53,185 nt of DNA. It comes from an uncultured Eubacteriales bacterium. Lineage in GTDB: Bacteria; Bacillota; Clostridia; Peptostreptococcales; Anaerovoracaceae. This document shows positions 15,828 to 24,649 of this stretch, in pieces (positions within the stretch are counted from its first letter, which is position 1; each line of letters starts with the position of its first letter). Location: the NCBI GenBank assembly GCA_949289445.1, contig CASEOD010000113.1, forward strand, positions 1 through 53,185. The letters are read 5' to 3'. The notes below the pieces were generated by a model that made no database searches, was not told the DNA's origin, and saw only the letters and a list, made by a program, of their open reading frames with translations. A program made the translations under genes and the position numbers.

Positions 15828-15840
15828 GGTTATATGTCAA
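15812..15840 (-). promoter_or_regulatory. Consensus sigma-A promoter of the GntR-ABC operon
   Basis: On the minus strand TTGACA (15840-15835), a 17-base spacer and TATAAT (15817-15812): both hexamers match consensus exactly, as expected for a tightly repressed operon. Confidence 0.9.
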
Positions 15841-15883
15841 CAATATTTGTCTGAAGAGAAGAAAGTTTTGTTAGGGTGAAAGC

Positions 15884-15912
15884 TTTACAGAAACTGACAG
15901 ACATGGTATCAT
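15884..15912 (+). promoter_or_regulatory. Promoter of the small Cys-rich membrane protein
   Basis: TTTACA at 15884-15889 and TATCAT at 15907-15912 with a 17-base spacer, 34 bases before the ATG at 15947. Confidence 0.65.
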
Positions 15913-15946
15913 GAATAAAGTTGTGAAATCCGGAGGAAACAGAATC

Positions 15947-16168
15947 ATGGAGTATTTTATCAGTCATATCGGATATATTCTCATTGCCGGTGTTATTCTG
16001 GGCGTACTCGCTTTTTCGGCAGTGTTCTTTGCTGAGAAGAGCGCGCAGATGAACGAGAATGAAGAACGGGAATTTGTGAGTACCGGAGAAATCGGATGCG
16101 GTTTCAACTGCAGCAGCTGTATGCGGTTTGACAGCTGCAGCAGGGAGGGCAAGAAACAGCGGCAGTGA
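15947..16168 (+). CDS. Small membrane protein with a C-terminal Cys cluster
   Basis: A 73-residue protein with a single hydrophobic segment (about 7-29: HIGYILIAGVILGVLAFSAV) and a hydrophilic tail with four cysteines in CGFNCSSCMRFDSC, spaced like a metal-binding knuckle. GGAGGAAA sets the ATG at 15947; an upstream ATG at 15911 overlaps the -10 hexamer. It has its own promoter and terminator. It faintly resembles FeoB-associated Cys-rich membrane proteins, but no feo genes are nearby and I do not assign it. Confidence 0.7.
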   Translation: MEYFISHIGYILIAGVILGVLAFSAVFFAEKSAQMNENEEREFVSTGEIGCGFNCSSCMRFDSCSREGKKQRQ

Positions 16169-16178
16169 AGAGCCGGTG

Positions 16179-16216
16179 AAGATCGGTGCTGCGACAGCGG
16201 TTATCGGTCTTTTTTA
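16179..16216 (+). terminator. Terminator after the small Cys-rich protein
   Basis: AAGATCGGTG pairs with TATCGGTCTT (G-U pairs included), with an inner CTG/CAG stem, followed by TTTTTT. Confidence 0.65.
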
Positions 16217-16327
16217 TTTTTTGCAGAACCGCAGGACAGGTTTACAGACATAGAACGGATGGATTTTCAAATCTGTGTTTTACGCAGCTGTGCGTGTTCT
16301 TTTTATGAAAAATTTCGGGATTTTCTC

Positions 16328-16358
16328 TTGACTTTGCACTTTAATATGTTACTATGAT
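16328..16358 (+). promoter_or_regulatory. Promoter of the his operon
   Basis: TTGACT at 16328-16333 and TATGAT at 16353-16358 with a 19-base spacer, longer than ideal and compatible with a regulated promoter. Confidence 0.6.
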
Positions 16359-16364
16359 AAAGTG
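16337..16364. promoter_or_regulatory. Candidate his operator
   Basis: CACTTTA (16337-16343) and TAAAGTG (16358-16364) are perfect inverted arms 14 bases apart, straddling the -10 hexamer. The symmetry extends outward imperfectly to CTTT and AAAG. No T-box or leader peptide was seen, so repressor control is the simplest reading. Confidence 0.5.
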
Positions 16365-16391
16365 TGAAAGGAAAGGAGCCGAAAGAGAGAC

Positions 16392-17510
16392 ATGAGAATC
16401 AGCAGAAACCTGATGAAAAATGAAGAGATTGCCACCTTTGAGCTGAGAAATCTGTATCAGAAGTACGGCTACAGACAGTTTAAGATGGGCAAATTCGAGG
16501 AATACGATCTGTACGTGAGAAACAAGGAGTTTCTCGAGGCGGACAGCATCATCACTTTTAACGACAACGGCAGGCTTATGGCACTGAAACCGGATCTGAC
16601 TCTCTCTATTATTAAAAACTACCATCATACCTGCGGGTATGTGGAGAAGATTTATTATAGTGAGAATATTTACCGTGCATCAAAATCAGCCCATACCTAC
16701 AAAGAAATTCTGCAGACCGGACTGGAATGCATGGGAGATATCGATCTGTACCATATCTGTGAAGTGACAGCGCTTGCTGCCAAAAGTCTGGCGGCCATAA
16801 GTCCCGGCTATGTTCTGGAGATTTCACATATGGGGCTTCTGGAGGCAGTGATGCAGCCTCTTGAGGAAGCTTTGAAGAAACAGATTCTGAACTGCATCGG
16901 GCAGAAGAATCTCCATGAGATTCAGAGACTTTGCGGTGAGCATCAAATAGATGAACAAATATACAGGTCCATTGAATTGCTGGTGACAACTTACGGCAGC
17001 TGGCGGAAAGTCCTGTCTGTTCTGAAAAAGGCGGGATTTACCGGAAAGGCGAAGGAGACGGTGGAGGAACTGGAAACCGTCTGCAGCATACTGGCGGCAA
17101 ACAGGCTGGCAAAAAATATCAATATTGACTTTTCCATCGTAAATGATATGTCTTATTACAGCGGAATACTGTATAAGGGATTTGTAAAGGGCATTCCAAA
17201 CAGTATTCTGTCAGGCGGCCGGTATGACGGCCTGATGGAACGAATGGGAAAGAAAACAGGAGCCATTGGCTTTGCTGTATATCTGGATTCTTTGGACCGT
17301 CTCGATGTCAGAGAAAATGAATTTGACTTCGATGTGGTCTTTCTTTATGAGGACAATGACGATCTGCGTCTTGTGATGCAGGAAGCAAGAGCCATGCGGG
17401 AAGCGGGGGAGAGCGTGCTGGTGGAACGGACTCTGCCGCCCGGCGTCTCCTGCAGAAAACTGATCAGGCTGGAAGATGGGGAGGTAACAATCCTTGAAAG
17501 AAATGATTAA
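16392..17510 (+). CDS. hisZ: HisZ, regulatory subunit of ATP phosphoribosyltransferase
   Basis: A 372-residue class II tRNA-synthetase-like protein lacking synthetase function; it partners short HisG in the first step of histidine synthesis and confers histidine feedback. Motif 2-like ALKPDLTLSI and ILQTGLECMG are present, as is GGRYDGL (about 276-282) from the HisRS-like fold. AAGGAG lies about 13 bases upstream. It is the first gene of the operon and overlaps hisG by 17 bases. Confidence 0.93.
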   Translation: MRISRNLMKNEEIATFELRNLYQKYGYRQFKMGKFEEYDLYVRNKEFLEADSIITFNDNGRLMALKPDLTLSIIKNYHHTCGYVEKIYYSENIYRASKSAHTYKEILQTGLECMGDIDLYHICEVTALAAKSLAAISPGYVLEISHMGLLEAVMQPLEEALKKQILNCIGQKNLHEIQRLCGEHQIDEQIYRSIELLVTTYGSWRKVLSVLKKAGFTGKAKETVEELETVCSILAANRLAKNINIDFSIVNDMSYYSGILYKGFVKGIPNSILSGGRYDGLMERMGKKTGAIGFAVYLDSLDRLDVRENEFDFDVVFLYEDNDDLRLVMQEARAMREAGESVLVERTLPPGVSCRKLIRLEDGEVTILERND

Positions 17511-18144
17511 CGTAGCTCTGCCGAAGGGCAGACTGGGGAAAAAGGTTTATGATATGTTTGAACAGGCGGGATTCCCCTGCCCCTCTATAAAAGAGGACAA
17601 CAGGAAACTGATTTTTGAAAATCCGGAAGCGGGGGTTCGTTATTTCTGGGTAAAGCCCTCAGATGTGACCATTTATGTGGAGCGGGGGGCGGCAGATATC
17701 GGTGTGGCAGGAAAAGACATTCTGCTGGAATACAGTCCCGACGTCTATGAACTTCTGGATTTGAATCTGGGAAAATGCAGAATGGCAGTGGCGGCAAAAG
17801 CCGGATTTCGCGATAAGACAGAAAGAACGCTGAAAGTGGCCACAAAATTTCCCAACATTGCAAAGTGGTTTTATGAGAAGGAAAGCCGGGACATTGATAT
17901 TATCAAGCTGAACGGTTCCATTGAAATTGCACCGATTCTGGGTCTTTCCGATGTTATCGTGGATATTGTGGAAACAGGGAAGACGCTGAAAGAAAACAAT
18001 CTTGAAGTAGTTGATACCATTGTACCAATCAGCGCAAGGCTCATCGCCAATAAGGCAGGATTTCAGTTCAAAACCCGGGCAGTGGAAATGCTGAGAGACA
18101 GTCTTGCACAGCAGGTGTCGGAAAATATGGAGCGTGAAAGATAA
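17494..18144 (+). CDS. hisG: ATP phosphoribosyltransferase, short form
   Basis: A 216-residue catalytic subunit joining ATP and PRPP to phosphoribosyl-ATP. It has N-terminal ALPKGRLG, a central VERGAADIGVAGKDIL, and the PRPP loop NGSIEIAPILGLSD with VDIVETGKTL. The short length (no C-terminal ACT-like regulatory domain) matches the presence of hisZ. A TTG at 17494 has GGGGAGGT 8 bases upstream; the ATG at 17503 is an alternative with poorer spacing. Confidence 0.95.
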   Translation: MKEMINVALPKGRLGKKVYDMFEQAGFPCPSIKEDNRKLIFENPEAGVRYFWVKPSDVTIYVERGAADIGVAGKDILLEYSPDVYELLDLNLGKCRMAVAAKAGFRDKTERTLKVATKFPNIAKWFYEKESRDIDIIKLNGSIEIAPILGLSDVIVDIVETGKTLKENNLEVVDTIVPISARLIANKAGFQFKTRAVEMLRDSLAQQVSENMERER

Positions 18145-18155
18145 AGAGGAAGATT

Positions 18156-19235
18156 ATGAGTAAATTTTTAAGCAGACAGTACAGAAAGCTGATCCCCTAT
18201 ACCCCGGGAGAACAGCCGAAGGATCAGAGACTGATCAAACTCAATACAAATGAATCGCCTTATCCTCCGGGGCCGGAAACCCTGAAGGCGCTGAAGGGAC
18301 GGGAACCGGAGCAACTGAGGCTGTATCAGGACCCTGATTCTGTCCGGCTGAAAGAAGCCATCGCAGGCCTCTACAGAGTGCAGAAAGAGAATATCTTTGT
18401 GGGGAACGGCTCCGATGAAATTCTGAATTTTGCTTTTATGATATTTGCCGGAGAAGGCGGAAAGATATATTTTCCGGAAATCTCCTATGGATTTTACCGG
18501 GTTTTTGCGGAACTGTATCAGACTGATTACTGTATGATTCCTCTGACTGAGGACTTTTCCGTTGATCCGCAGGATTATGTATGCAGAGACGGAATGATCG
18601 TCATCGCAAATCCCAATGCGCCCACAGGAAAGGCCCTGCCGCTTTACCGGATTGAGGATATCGTCCGGACGAATCCGGAGCACGTGGTAGTTATCGATGA
18701 GGCTTATGTGGACTTCGGAGCAGAGAGTGCAATGTCACTGATTCACAAATATGAAAATCTGCTGGTGGTGCAGACCTTTTCCAAGTCAAGAAGCATGGCG
18801 GGAGCCAGACTGGGGTTTGCGGCAGCATCTCCGGCACTGATTGCCGATCTGGAAAGAATCAAGTTTTCCACCAATCCGTACAATGTGAACCGTCTGACAG
18901 CGGCTCTCGGAATTGCCGCTGTCAGGGAAAACAGCTACTATATGGAAAACTGCAGACGGATTATGAGAACAAGGGAATATACGGCAGAGAAGCTTGCACA
19001 AATGAATTTCTCGGTACTTCCTTCCGCTGCGAATTTTCTCTTTGCCAAAAGCGACAGAATCGGCGGAAGGGAACTTTATCAGAAACTGAGAGATCGGGGC
19101 ATTCTGGTACGCCATTTTGACAAGGCGCGAATCACAGAGTATAACCGGATTACTGTCGGCACGGAAGAGGAAATGGAAGAGTTCCTGACGGCAGTAAAAG
19201 AGATACTGGAAGAAAGGGATGGAGAAACAATATGA
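18156..19235 (+). CDS. hisC: Histidinol-phosphate aminotransferase
   Basis: A 359-residue fold-type I PLP enzyme that transaminates imidazole-acetol phosphate. Motifs: LNTNESPYPPGP near 29-40, GNGSDEIL (83-90), ANPNAPTG (151-158), VVIDEAYVDF (178-187) and the PLP lysine K210 in TFSKSRSMAGARLGF. It lies 11 bases after hisG, where hisD is usually found in operons of this type. It overlaps hisB by 4 bases. Confidence 0.95.
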   Translation: MSKFLSRQYRKLIPYTPGEQPKDQRLIKLNTNESPYPPGPETLKALKGREPEQLRLYQDPDSVRLKEAIAGLYRVQKENIFVGNGSDEILNFAFMIFAGEGGKIYFPEISYGFYRVFAELYQTDYCMIPLTEDFSVDPQDYVCRDGMIVIANPNAPTGKALPLYRIEDIVRTNPEHVVVIDEAYVDFGAESAMSLIHKYENLLVVQTFSKSRSMAGARLGFAAASPALIADLERIKFSTNPYNVNRLTAALGIAAVRENSYYMENCRRIMRTREYTAEKLAQMNFSVLPSAANFLFAKSDRIGGRELYQKLRDRGILVRHFDKARITEYNRITVGTEEEMEEFLTAVKEILEERDGETI

Positions 19236-19819
19236 GAAATGCTGAAATTAACAGAAAAACGGCAGAAACGGAGATCTGTCTGAAGCTGAATCTGGACGGC
19301 AGAGGAGAGAGCCGGACGGATACCGGATGCGGATTTATGGATCATATGCTGACCCTTTTTGCAAGACACGGACGGTTTGATCTGGATATCCTGTGTAAAG
19401 GTGACACTTATGTGGATGATCACCATACTGTGGAAGATTTGGGGATTGCTTTGGGGGAAGCATTTTCGCAGGCGCTGGGTGAGAAAAGAGGTATCTGCAG
19501 ATACGGGCACATGGTACTTCCTATGGATGAGACGCTGATGCTGTGTGCAGCAGATATATCCGGCAGGGACTGTCTGGGTTTTCAGGTTGAATTTCCTGCA
19601 GCGAAGGTGGGAAACTTTGATACGGAGCTTGTGAAGGAGTTTTACCTGGGATTTGTGAGAAAAGCCGGAATCACTCTTCATTTCAGGGAGCTGGCAGGGG
19701 AAAACACTCACCATATCATTGAGGCTATGTTCAAGGCATTTGGCAGAACCATGGCGCAGGCAGTGAAAATTGAGGAAGGATATCAGGATGAAATTCCTTC
19801 GACGAAAGGAATCCTGTAG
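19232..19819 (+). CDS. hisB: Imidazoleglycerol-phosphate dehydratase
   Basis: A 195-residue monofunctional HisB (no N-terminal phosphatase domain). Mn-binding His motifs are present: GFMDHML (34-40), DDHHTVED (62-69) and ENTHHIIEA (about 152-160). Dehydrates imidazoleglycerol phosphate. The separate phosphatase step is supplied by the PHP protein at the operon end. Confidence 0.96.
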   Translation: MRNAEINRKTAETEICLKLNLDGRGESRTDTGCGFMDHMLTLFARHGRFDLDILCKGDTYVDDHHTVEDLGIALGEAFSQALGEKRGICRYGHMVLPMDETLMLCAADISGRDCLGFQVEFPAAKVGNFDTELVKEFYLGFVRKAGITLHFRELAGENTHHIIEAMFKAFGRTMAQAVKIEEGYQDEIPSTKGIL

Positions 19820-19827
19820 GTGAAATC

Positions 19828-20439
19828 ATGATTGCAATAATTGATTACGGTGTGGGAAATATTTTTTCCCTGGAAAGCTCCCTGAGATACATCGGAGCGG
19901 AGGCGATTCTGACAAAGGATCCTGAGATGATAGACAGAGCGGAAAAGCTGATTCTGCCGGGAGTCGGCGCCTTTGGAGATGCCGCGGAAAAGCTGAGAAA
20001 CAGCGGAATGGCAGAACTGGTGTGCCGTCAGATAAAGGAGAGGAAACCTCTTCTGGGAATCTGTCTGGGTATGCAGCTGCTCTTTGAGAAAAGTTTTGAA
20101 TATGGAGAACACCGGGGACTGGGACTGATTCCCGGCAGTGTCAGAACTATGGAAGGCGTGGTGCCTGAAGGTTACAAGGTGCCTCATATTGGCTGGAACA
20201 GACTGCATTTTACAGAAAAGAAAAGCCCGATTTTCAGGTATCTTTCAGAAGGGGACTTTGTATATTTTGTCCACACCTATTACGGTACTGACTGTGAGAG
20301 CGCAACTATTGCGACGACGGATTACGGCGCAGAGCTGACAGCGGCCGTTTCCGCAGACAATGTGTACGGCGTTCAGTTTCACCCGGAAAAGAGCGGAGAG
20401 ACCGGTATGAAAATACTGAAGGCTTTTTGTGAACTTTAG
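19828..20439 (+). CDS. hisH: Imidazole glycerol phosphate synthase, glutaminase subunit
   Basis: A 203-residue class I glutamine amidotransferase that feeds ammonia to HisF. The nucleophile elbow is LLGICLGMQLL with the catalytic Cys near 76; the His/Glu pair is in VQFHPEKSG near the C-terminus. It begins IAIIDYGVGNI as usual. It is separated from hisA by a 60-base gap, while hisA and hisF are tightly coupled. Confidence 0.96.
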   Translation: MIAIIDYGVGNIFSLESSLRYIGAEAILTKDPEMIDRAEKLILPGVGAFGDAAEKLRNSGMAELVCRQIKERKPLLGICLGMQLLFEKSFEYGEHRGLGLIPGSVRTMEGVVPEGYKVPHIGWNRLHFTEKKSPIFRYLSEGDFVYFVHTYYGTDCESATIATTDYGAELTAAVSADNVYGVQFHPEKSGETGMKILKAFCEL

Positions 20440-20499
20440 ACGCATCACAGATGTTCTGAAACGAGTTTGATAAGAGATGACAGTAATGGAGGAAGACAT

Positions 20500-21258
20500 A
20501 TGAAAATTTTTCCCGCCATCGATCTGAGAGATGGCAAGGTTGTCCGCCTTTTCAAAGGAGACTATGGCAAGATGACGGTTTACGGAGAAGATCCGTCGGC
20601 TGTTGCCGCAGACTTTGAAGAGAAAGGAGCCGAGTTTCTTCATGTGGTGGATCTGGATGGCGCCAGAGACGGGGGAACTCCCAATTTTCTTGCGATAAAA
20701 CGGCTGGTGTCAGAAACTTCCCTGAAGGTGGAAGTCGGGGGAGGCATCCGTGATGAAAAAACCATTGTGAGGTATCTGGAGGCAGGCGTTTTCCGGGTGA
20801 TCCTGGGGACAGTCGTGGTAAAAGATCCGGAATTTACGGCTCGGATGATAAAGAAATACGGCGATCGTGTTGCAGCAGGCGTGGACATTTCCGGCAGAAA
20901 TGTGGCTGTACACGGCTGGACAGAGGTCTCTGATCTTTCTGTGGATCAGGTGTTTACGCGTCTGGCAGATGATGGTGTCAGCTGTATTATCTGTACAGAT
21001 ATTTCAAAGGACGGCGCCATGGCAGGCACCAGTACGGAACTTTACAGGGAGCTTTCTGAAAAATATTCTGTGGATATTGTGGCTTCCGGAGGTGTTTCTT
21101 CCATGGCGGATGTGGCAGCACTTCTGGATCTGGGAGTTTACGGGGCAATTATCGGCAAAGCGATTTATACGGGAGATATTGATCTGGAAAAGGCGATTCG
21201 CCTTGCAGCAGCAGTAGAGCAGGCGGATCTTTTCGCGGCGGAGAAAGGGGAACTCTGA
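20500..21258 (+). CDS. hisA: ProFAR isomerase (HisA)
   Basis: A 252-residue TIM barrel that isomerises ProFAR to PRFAR. N-terminal IFPAIDLRDGKVVRL contains the first catalytic Asp; HVVDLDGARDG and CTDISKDGAMAG carry the phosphate and second catalytic Asp regions. The ATG at 20500 has GGAGGA upstream; an earlier in-frame TTG at 20467 has no ribosome site. The stop overlaps the hisF start by one base. Confidence 0.95.
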   Translation: MKIFPAIDLRDGKVVRLFKGDYGKMTVYGEDPSAVAADFEEKGAEFLHVVDLDGARDGGTPNFLAIKRLVSETSLKVEVGGGIRDEKTIVRYLEAGVFRVILGTVVVKDPEFTARMIKKYGDRVAAGVDISGRNVAVHGWTEVSDLSVDQVFTRLADDGVSCIICTDISKDGAMAGTSTELYRELSEKYSVDIVASGGVSSMADVAALLDLGVYGAIIGKAIYTGDIDLEKAIRLAAAVEQADLFAAEKGEL

Positions 21259-22016
21259 TGATTACAAAGAGAATTATTCCATGTCTGGATGTAAAGGACG
21301 GCAGAGTGGTCAAAGGGGTCAACTTTCAGGGCCTTTCTGATGTGTCCTCTCCTGTGGAACTGGGAAAATACTATAGTGAACACGGAGCCGACGAGCTGGT
21401 GTTTTATGATATCACGGCATCTTTTGAAGGACGCCGGCTGTTTACGGAAATTCTGAAAGAAGTGGCATCAACCATCTTTATTCCGCTGACTGTAGGGGGC
21501 GGGATCAACACCATCGATGACTTTGACCGAGTGCTGAAGTGCGGTGCAGATAAAGTATCGGTCAATTCGGGAGCCATCAGAAATCCCGATCTTATCCGAG
21601 AGGCTGCAAAAAAATACGGAGATCAGTGCGTGGTGCTGTCTGTGGATGTGAAGCGGGTCGGAGGAACTTTTCGGGTGTTTGCCAAAGGCGGCCGGGAAGA
21701 TACGGGAATGGACGCTCTTGAGTGGATTAAGAGAGGGGAGGCTGACGGCGCGGGAGAGATTGTAGTCAACAGTATCGATACCGACGGCGTAAAAAAAGGA
21801 TTTGATCTGGAAATGCTCAGGGCTGTCAATGATGCGGTTTCTGTGCCGGTTATCGCATCAGGCGGGGCAGGCTGTATCGATGATTTTATCAGGCTGTTCC
21901 GGGAGATTCCCGATATTGACGCAGGTCTTGCGGCATCCATTTTCCACTTTGGCGAAGTGGCTATCGAAGATTTGAAAGCAGCCCTTGCGGCAGAAGGTAT
22001 CAATGTAAGGAGATAA
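21258..22016 (+). CDS. hisF: Imidazole glycerol phosphate synthase, cyclase subunit
   Basis: A 252-residue TIM barrel forming IGP and AICAR from PRFAR and ammonia with HisH. It has [19 protein letters not shown] (catalytic Asp11), [15 protein letters not shown] and [14 protein letters not shown] (catalytic Asp near 130 region following VLSVDVKR). The TGATG junction with hisA indicates translational coupling. Length is normal. Confidence 0.96.
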   Translation: MITKRIIPCLDVKDGRVVKGVNFQGLSDVSSPVELGKYYSEHGADELVFYDITASFEGRRLFTEILKEVASTIFIPLTVGGGINTIDDFDRVLKCGADKVSVNSGAIRNPDLIREAAKKYGDQCVVLSVDVKRVGGTFRVFAKGGREDTGMDALEWIKRGEADGAGEIVVNSIDTDGVKKGFDLEMLRAVNDAVSVPVIASGGAGCIDDFIRLFREIPDIDAGLAASIFHFGEVAIEDLKAALAAEGINVRR

Positions 22017-22020
22017 GATT

Positions 22021-22668
22021 ATGGTAAAGACAGATGAACTGAAATTCGATGAAAAAGGACTGATTCCGGCCATTGTGGTCGACGCAGAGTCAAAAAAGGT
22101 GTTGACACTGACCTACATGAACAGAGAGAGTCTTGAAATCACTATGAGAGAGATGAAAACCTGTTTCTGGTCCCGCTCCCGGCAGGAGCTGTGGAGAAAA
22201 GGAAAAACCAGCGGGAACTTTCAGCATGTGGTCAGCATTATTGCCGACTGTGACAGGGACGCTCTTGTGATAACTGTAAATAAGGACGGTCCCGCCTGTC
22301 ATCTGGGAGGAGACTCCTGTTTCGAATTTCCGGTGCTGGGAGAATTGCCTTCCGGGTTTTCAGTGAAGGGGCTTTACAGGATGCTGGAAGGCCGAAAGGC
22401 TGAGATGCCGGAAGGCTCCTACACGTCTTATCTCTTTGAAAAAGGTCTGGATAAAATTCTGAAGAAGGTGGGAGAAGAATCCACAGAGGTCATCATAGCG
22501 GGAAAAGCCGGGGATCGTGCAGAGACTGTTTACGAAATCGCAGATCTGATGTATCATGTAATGGTACTCATGGTGGAGCTGGGCATCAGCGTGGATCAGG
22601 TTATGGACGAGCTGGCCTCCCGCCATATCATCGATCATAAAGTAAAACAGGAGAAAATGACGAAATGA
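22021..22668 (+). CDS. hisIE: Bifunctional PRA-CH / PRA-PH (HisIE)
   Basis: A 215-residue fusion catalysing the second and third steps of histidine synthesis. The N-terminal cyclohydrolase (about 1-110) has [23 protein letters not shown] and metal-binding DCDRDALV and [10 protein letters not shown]. The C-terminal pyrophosphohydrolase (about 117-205) has [20 protein letters not shown] and the EE..E helix. Its stop overlaps the phosphatase start (ATGA). Confidence 0.95.
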   Translation: MVKTDELKFDEKGLIPAIVVDAESKKVLTLTYMNRESLEITMREMKTCFWSRSRQELWRKGKTSGNFQHVVSIIADCDRDALVITVNKDGPACHLGGDSCFEFPVLGELPSGFSVKGLYRMLEGRKAEMPEGSYTSYLFEKGLDKILKKVGEESTEVIIAGKAGDRAETVYEIADLMYHVMVLMVELGISVDQVMDELASRHIIDHKVKQEKMTK

Positions 22669-23438
22669 TTTTGTTGAATTCCAAAGGTGATGTGAATCTG
22701 CATACCCACACTTTTTACTGCGACGGAAATGACAGTCCCGAAGAACTGGTGAAGTCTGCCCTTTCAAAGGGATTCCGGGCCCTCGGTTTTTCGGGACACG
22801 AGTATTCGCCCAATGACGAGGATTTTTGCATGAGTCATGAGAATACTGAAAAATACAGGCAGGAAGTCCTTTCTCTGAAAGAAAAATACAAGGGAAAAAT
22901 CGATATCTATCTGGGCATAGAGAGGGATTATTTCGGAAACGGAAGCGATTATCCCTATGACTATGTTATCGGTTCTCTTCATTACGTGGAAAAGGACGGC
23001 CGGCTGCTCAGTGTGGATAACACGGCGCAGGTTATGGAAGAAGGTGTTGAAAGGCTGTTTGGCGGCGATTACAGGGCCTATGCGGAACGGTATTTTGAAC
23101 TGCTGGCAGATGTGGTGGAGAAGACCGGCGCTGACATTGTGGGACATTTTGATCTGATCACCAAGTTTAATGAAGGAAACAGGTACTTCGATGAAGATGC
23201 CCGCTGGTATAAAAAAGCCGCAATGCAGGCGCTTGCCAAGGTGGCAGTGACGAAACCCATTTTTGAGATCAATACGGGAGCCATGGCAAGGGGCTACAGA
23301 AGCAGGCCTTATCCGCCCATGTACCTGATTGAGGAGATTGAGAGGCTGGGCTGTCCCATGATACTTTCCAGCGACTGTCATGACAGACGGCAGCTTGATT
23401 TTGCCTTTGGAGAAGTCATAGAAAAATTGCATGTCTGA
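22665..23438 (+). CDS. hisK: Histidinol-phosphatase, PHP family
   Basis: A 257-residue PHP-domain phosphatase (HisJ/HisK type) that dephosphorylates histidinol phosphate. Metal-binding motifs: [13 protein letters not shown] (His13, His15), FSGHEYSP (His near 45), [23 protein letters not shown] and SSDCHDR near the C-terminus. Its place at the end of the operon and the absence of a HisB phosphatase domain support the role. No terminator follows; the next promoter starts 12 bases after the stop. Confidence 0.9.
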   Translation: MILLNSKGDVNLHTHTFYCDGNDSPEELVKSALSKGFRALGFSGHEYSPNDEDFCMSHENTEKYRQEVLSLKEKYKGKIDIYLGIERDYFGNGSDYPYDYVIGSLHYVEKDGRLLSVDNTAQVMEEGVERLFGGDYRAYAERYFELLADVVEKTGADIVGHFDLITKFNEGNRYFDEDARWYKKAAMQALAKVAVTKPIFEINTGAMARGYRSRPYPPMYLIEEIERLGCPMILSSDCHDRRQLDFAFGEVIEKLHV

Positions 23439-23449
23439 CTGGAATTTTG

Positions 23450-23478
23450 TTGATAATGTGAATATATTGTGATAAAAT
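23450..23478 (+). promoter_or_regulatory. Promoter of the BMP/nucleoside ABC operon
   Basis: TTGATA at 23450-23455 and TAAAAT at 23473-23478 with a 17-base spacer. The leader is short, with no purine riboswitch visible. Confidence 0.7.
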
Positions 23479-23525
23479 TTAAGGGAAATATTTATCGCTA
23501 GAAATAATATTTACGGAGGATGAAG

Positions 23526-24557
23526 ATGAAGAAATTTATTTCAGTAGCCCTGGTTGCCGTAATGGTGCTTTCCATGTCGCTGTTTATGGCAAGCTGTGGC
23601 GGAGATGACAAAGAAGAAGGAGTTCAGATCACGGGTGTTATTGCAACTCAGCTGGGTGATATGTCTTTTAATGACTCTGCAAAAGCCGGACTGGATGAAT
23701 TGGAAGAACAGGGATATACTGTGAATGTTACTGAATGCAACACTGATGAAACTCAGTATGAACCACAGCTGAGAACTGCAGCTGAAAAATCAGAGATCGT
23801 TATTGGTGTAGGTTCTGAATTGACCATGATCGGTGATATTGCTAAAGAATATCCGGATACAAAATTCATCTGGATCGATAATGTTGTGGATGATTACAAA
23901 GATATTTCCAATCTGACATGTATTTCCTACAAGCAGAACGAGGGTTCCTATCTGGTAGGTTATATTGCAGGCAGCATGACTGAAACTGGAGTGGTAGGTT
24001 TTATCGGTGGAGCCGATATTCCTGTAATCAATGACTTCTACGTAGGATATGAGCAGGGAGCACTGCAGGCAGGAAAAGATCTGGATAAAGATGTAAAGGT
24101 TATCAAGGGATATACCGGCGATTGGTCAGATACTAATCTGGGCGCTGAGCATGCACAGGATCAGGCTACACGTGGAGCTGATATTATCTTCTGCGCAGCA
24201 GGCGGTTCCGGTAACGGTGCAATCATGAAGGCAAAAGATTTAGGCATCAAGTGCATCGGAGTTGACCAGGATCAGAGAATTACTCTGGGTGACGGACAGT
24301 ATGCCGATGATATTCTGTGTTCTATGATTAAGAATGTACAGAAATCCATTGTAGATTATGTCAATGAATTCTACGAAGATGACAGCAAGTGGATTGGCGG
24401 AGAAGTATTCTACGCAGGTTCGGAAGGTAATTATGTAGAAGTAGCCTACGGTTCTGAGGATATGGAAATGCTGGTTCCTGATGATGTTCTGGCAGCTTTG
24501 GATGAACAAATGGCTAAAATTAAAGACGGAACAATCGTGGTGGATACTGCACTGTAA
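23526..24557 (+). CDS. BMP-family substrate-binding lipoprotein (nucleoside ABC importer)
   Basis: A 343-residue secreted lipoprotein. The signal peptide is MKKFISVALVAVMVLSM with the lipidation Cys at about 24 (FMASCGG). The mature part matches the BMP/PnrA/Med family that binds nucleosides, with VIATQLGDMSFNDSAKAG, VGVGSELTMIGDIAKEYP-like, IGGADIPVINDFYVGYEQG, and FCAAGGSGNGAIM. The ATG at 23526 has GGAGG 6 bases upstream. It heads a four-gene operon; purine or other nucleosides are the likely ligands. Confidence 0.92.
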   Translation: MKKFISVALVAVMVLSMSLFMASCGGDDKEEGVQITGVIATQLGDMSFNDSAKAGLDELEEQGYTVNVTECNTDETQYEPQLRTAAEKSEIVIGVGSELTMIGDIAKEYPDTKFIWIDNVVDDYKDISNLTCISYKQNEGSYLVGYIAGSMTETGVVGFIGGADIPVINDFYVGYEQGALQAGKDLDKDVKVIKGYTGDWSDTNLGAEHAQDQATRGADIIFCAAGGSGNGAIMKAKDLGIKCIGVDQDQRITLGDGQYADDILCSMIKNVQKSIVDYVNEFYEDDSKWIGGEVFYAGSEGNYVEVAYGSEDMEMLVPDDVLAALDEQMAKIKDGTIVVDTAL

Positions 24558-24572
24558 GATAGATATTTTCCG

Positions 24573-24617
24573 ATTCGAAGGGCGTGGCGTGTTAGCGCTG
24601 CGCCCGAATTTCGTTTT
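24573..24617 (+). terminator. Intercistronic hairpin after the lipoprotein gene
   Basis: ATTCG and GGGCG (24573-24584) pair with CGCCCGAAT (24601-24609), allowing a small bulge, followed by TTTCGTTTT. A partial terminator or mRNA-stabilising hairpin here would give more binding protein than transporter subunits. Confidence 0.55.
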
Positions 24618-24649
24618 AACAAAAACTATAGAAATGCGAGGAAATCGTT

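Noticed and set aside
16217..16391. T-box or histidine leader peptide before hisZ
   Set aside because: The predicted transcript leader is only about 25 bases, with no T-box core, no run of His codons and no terminator.
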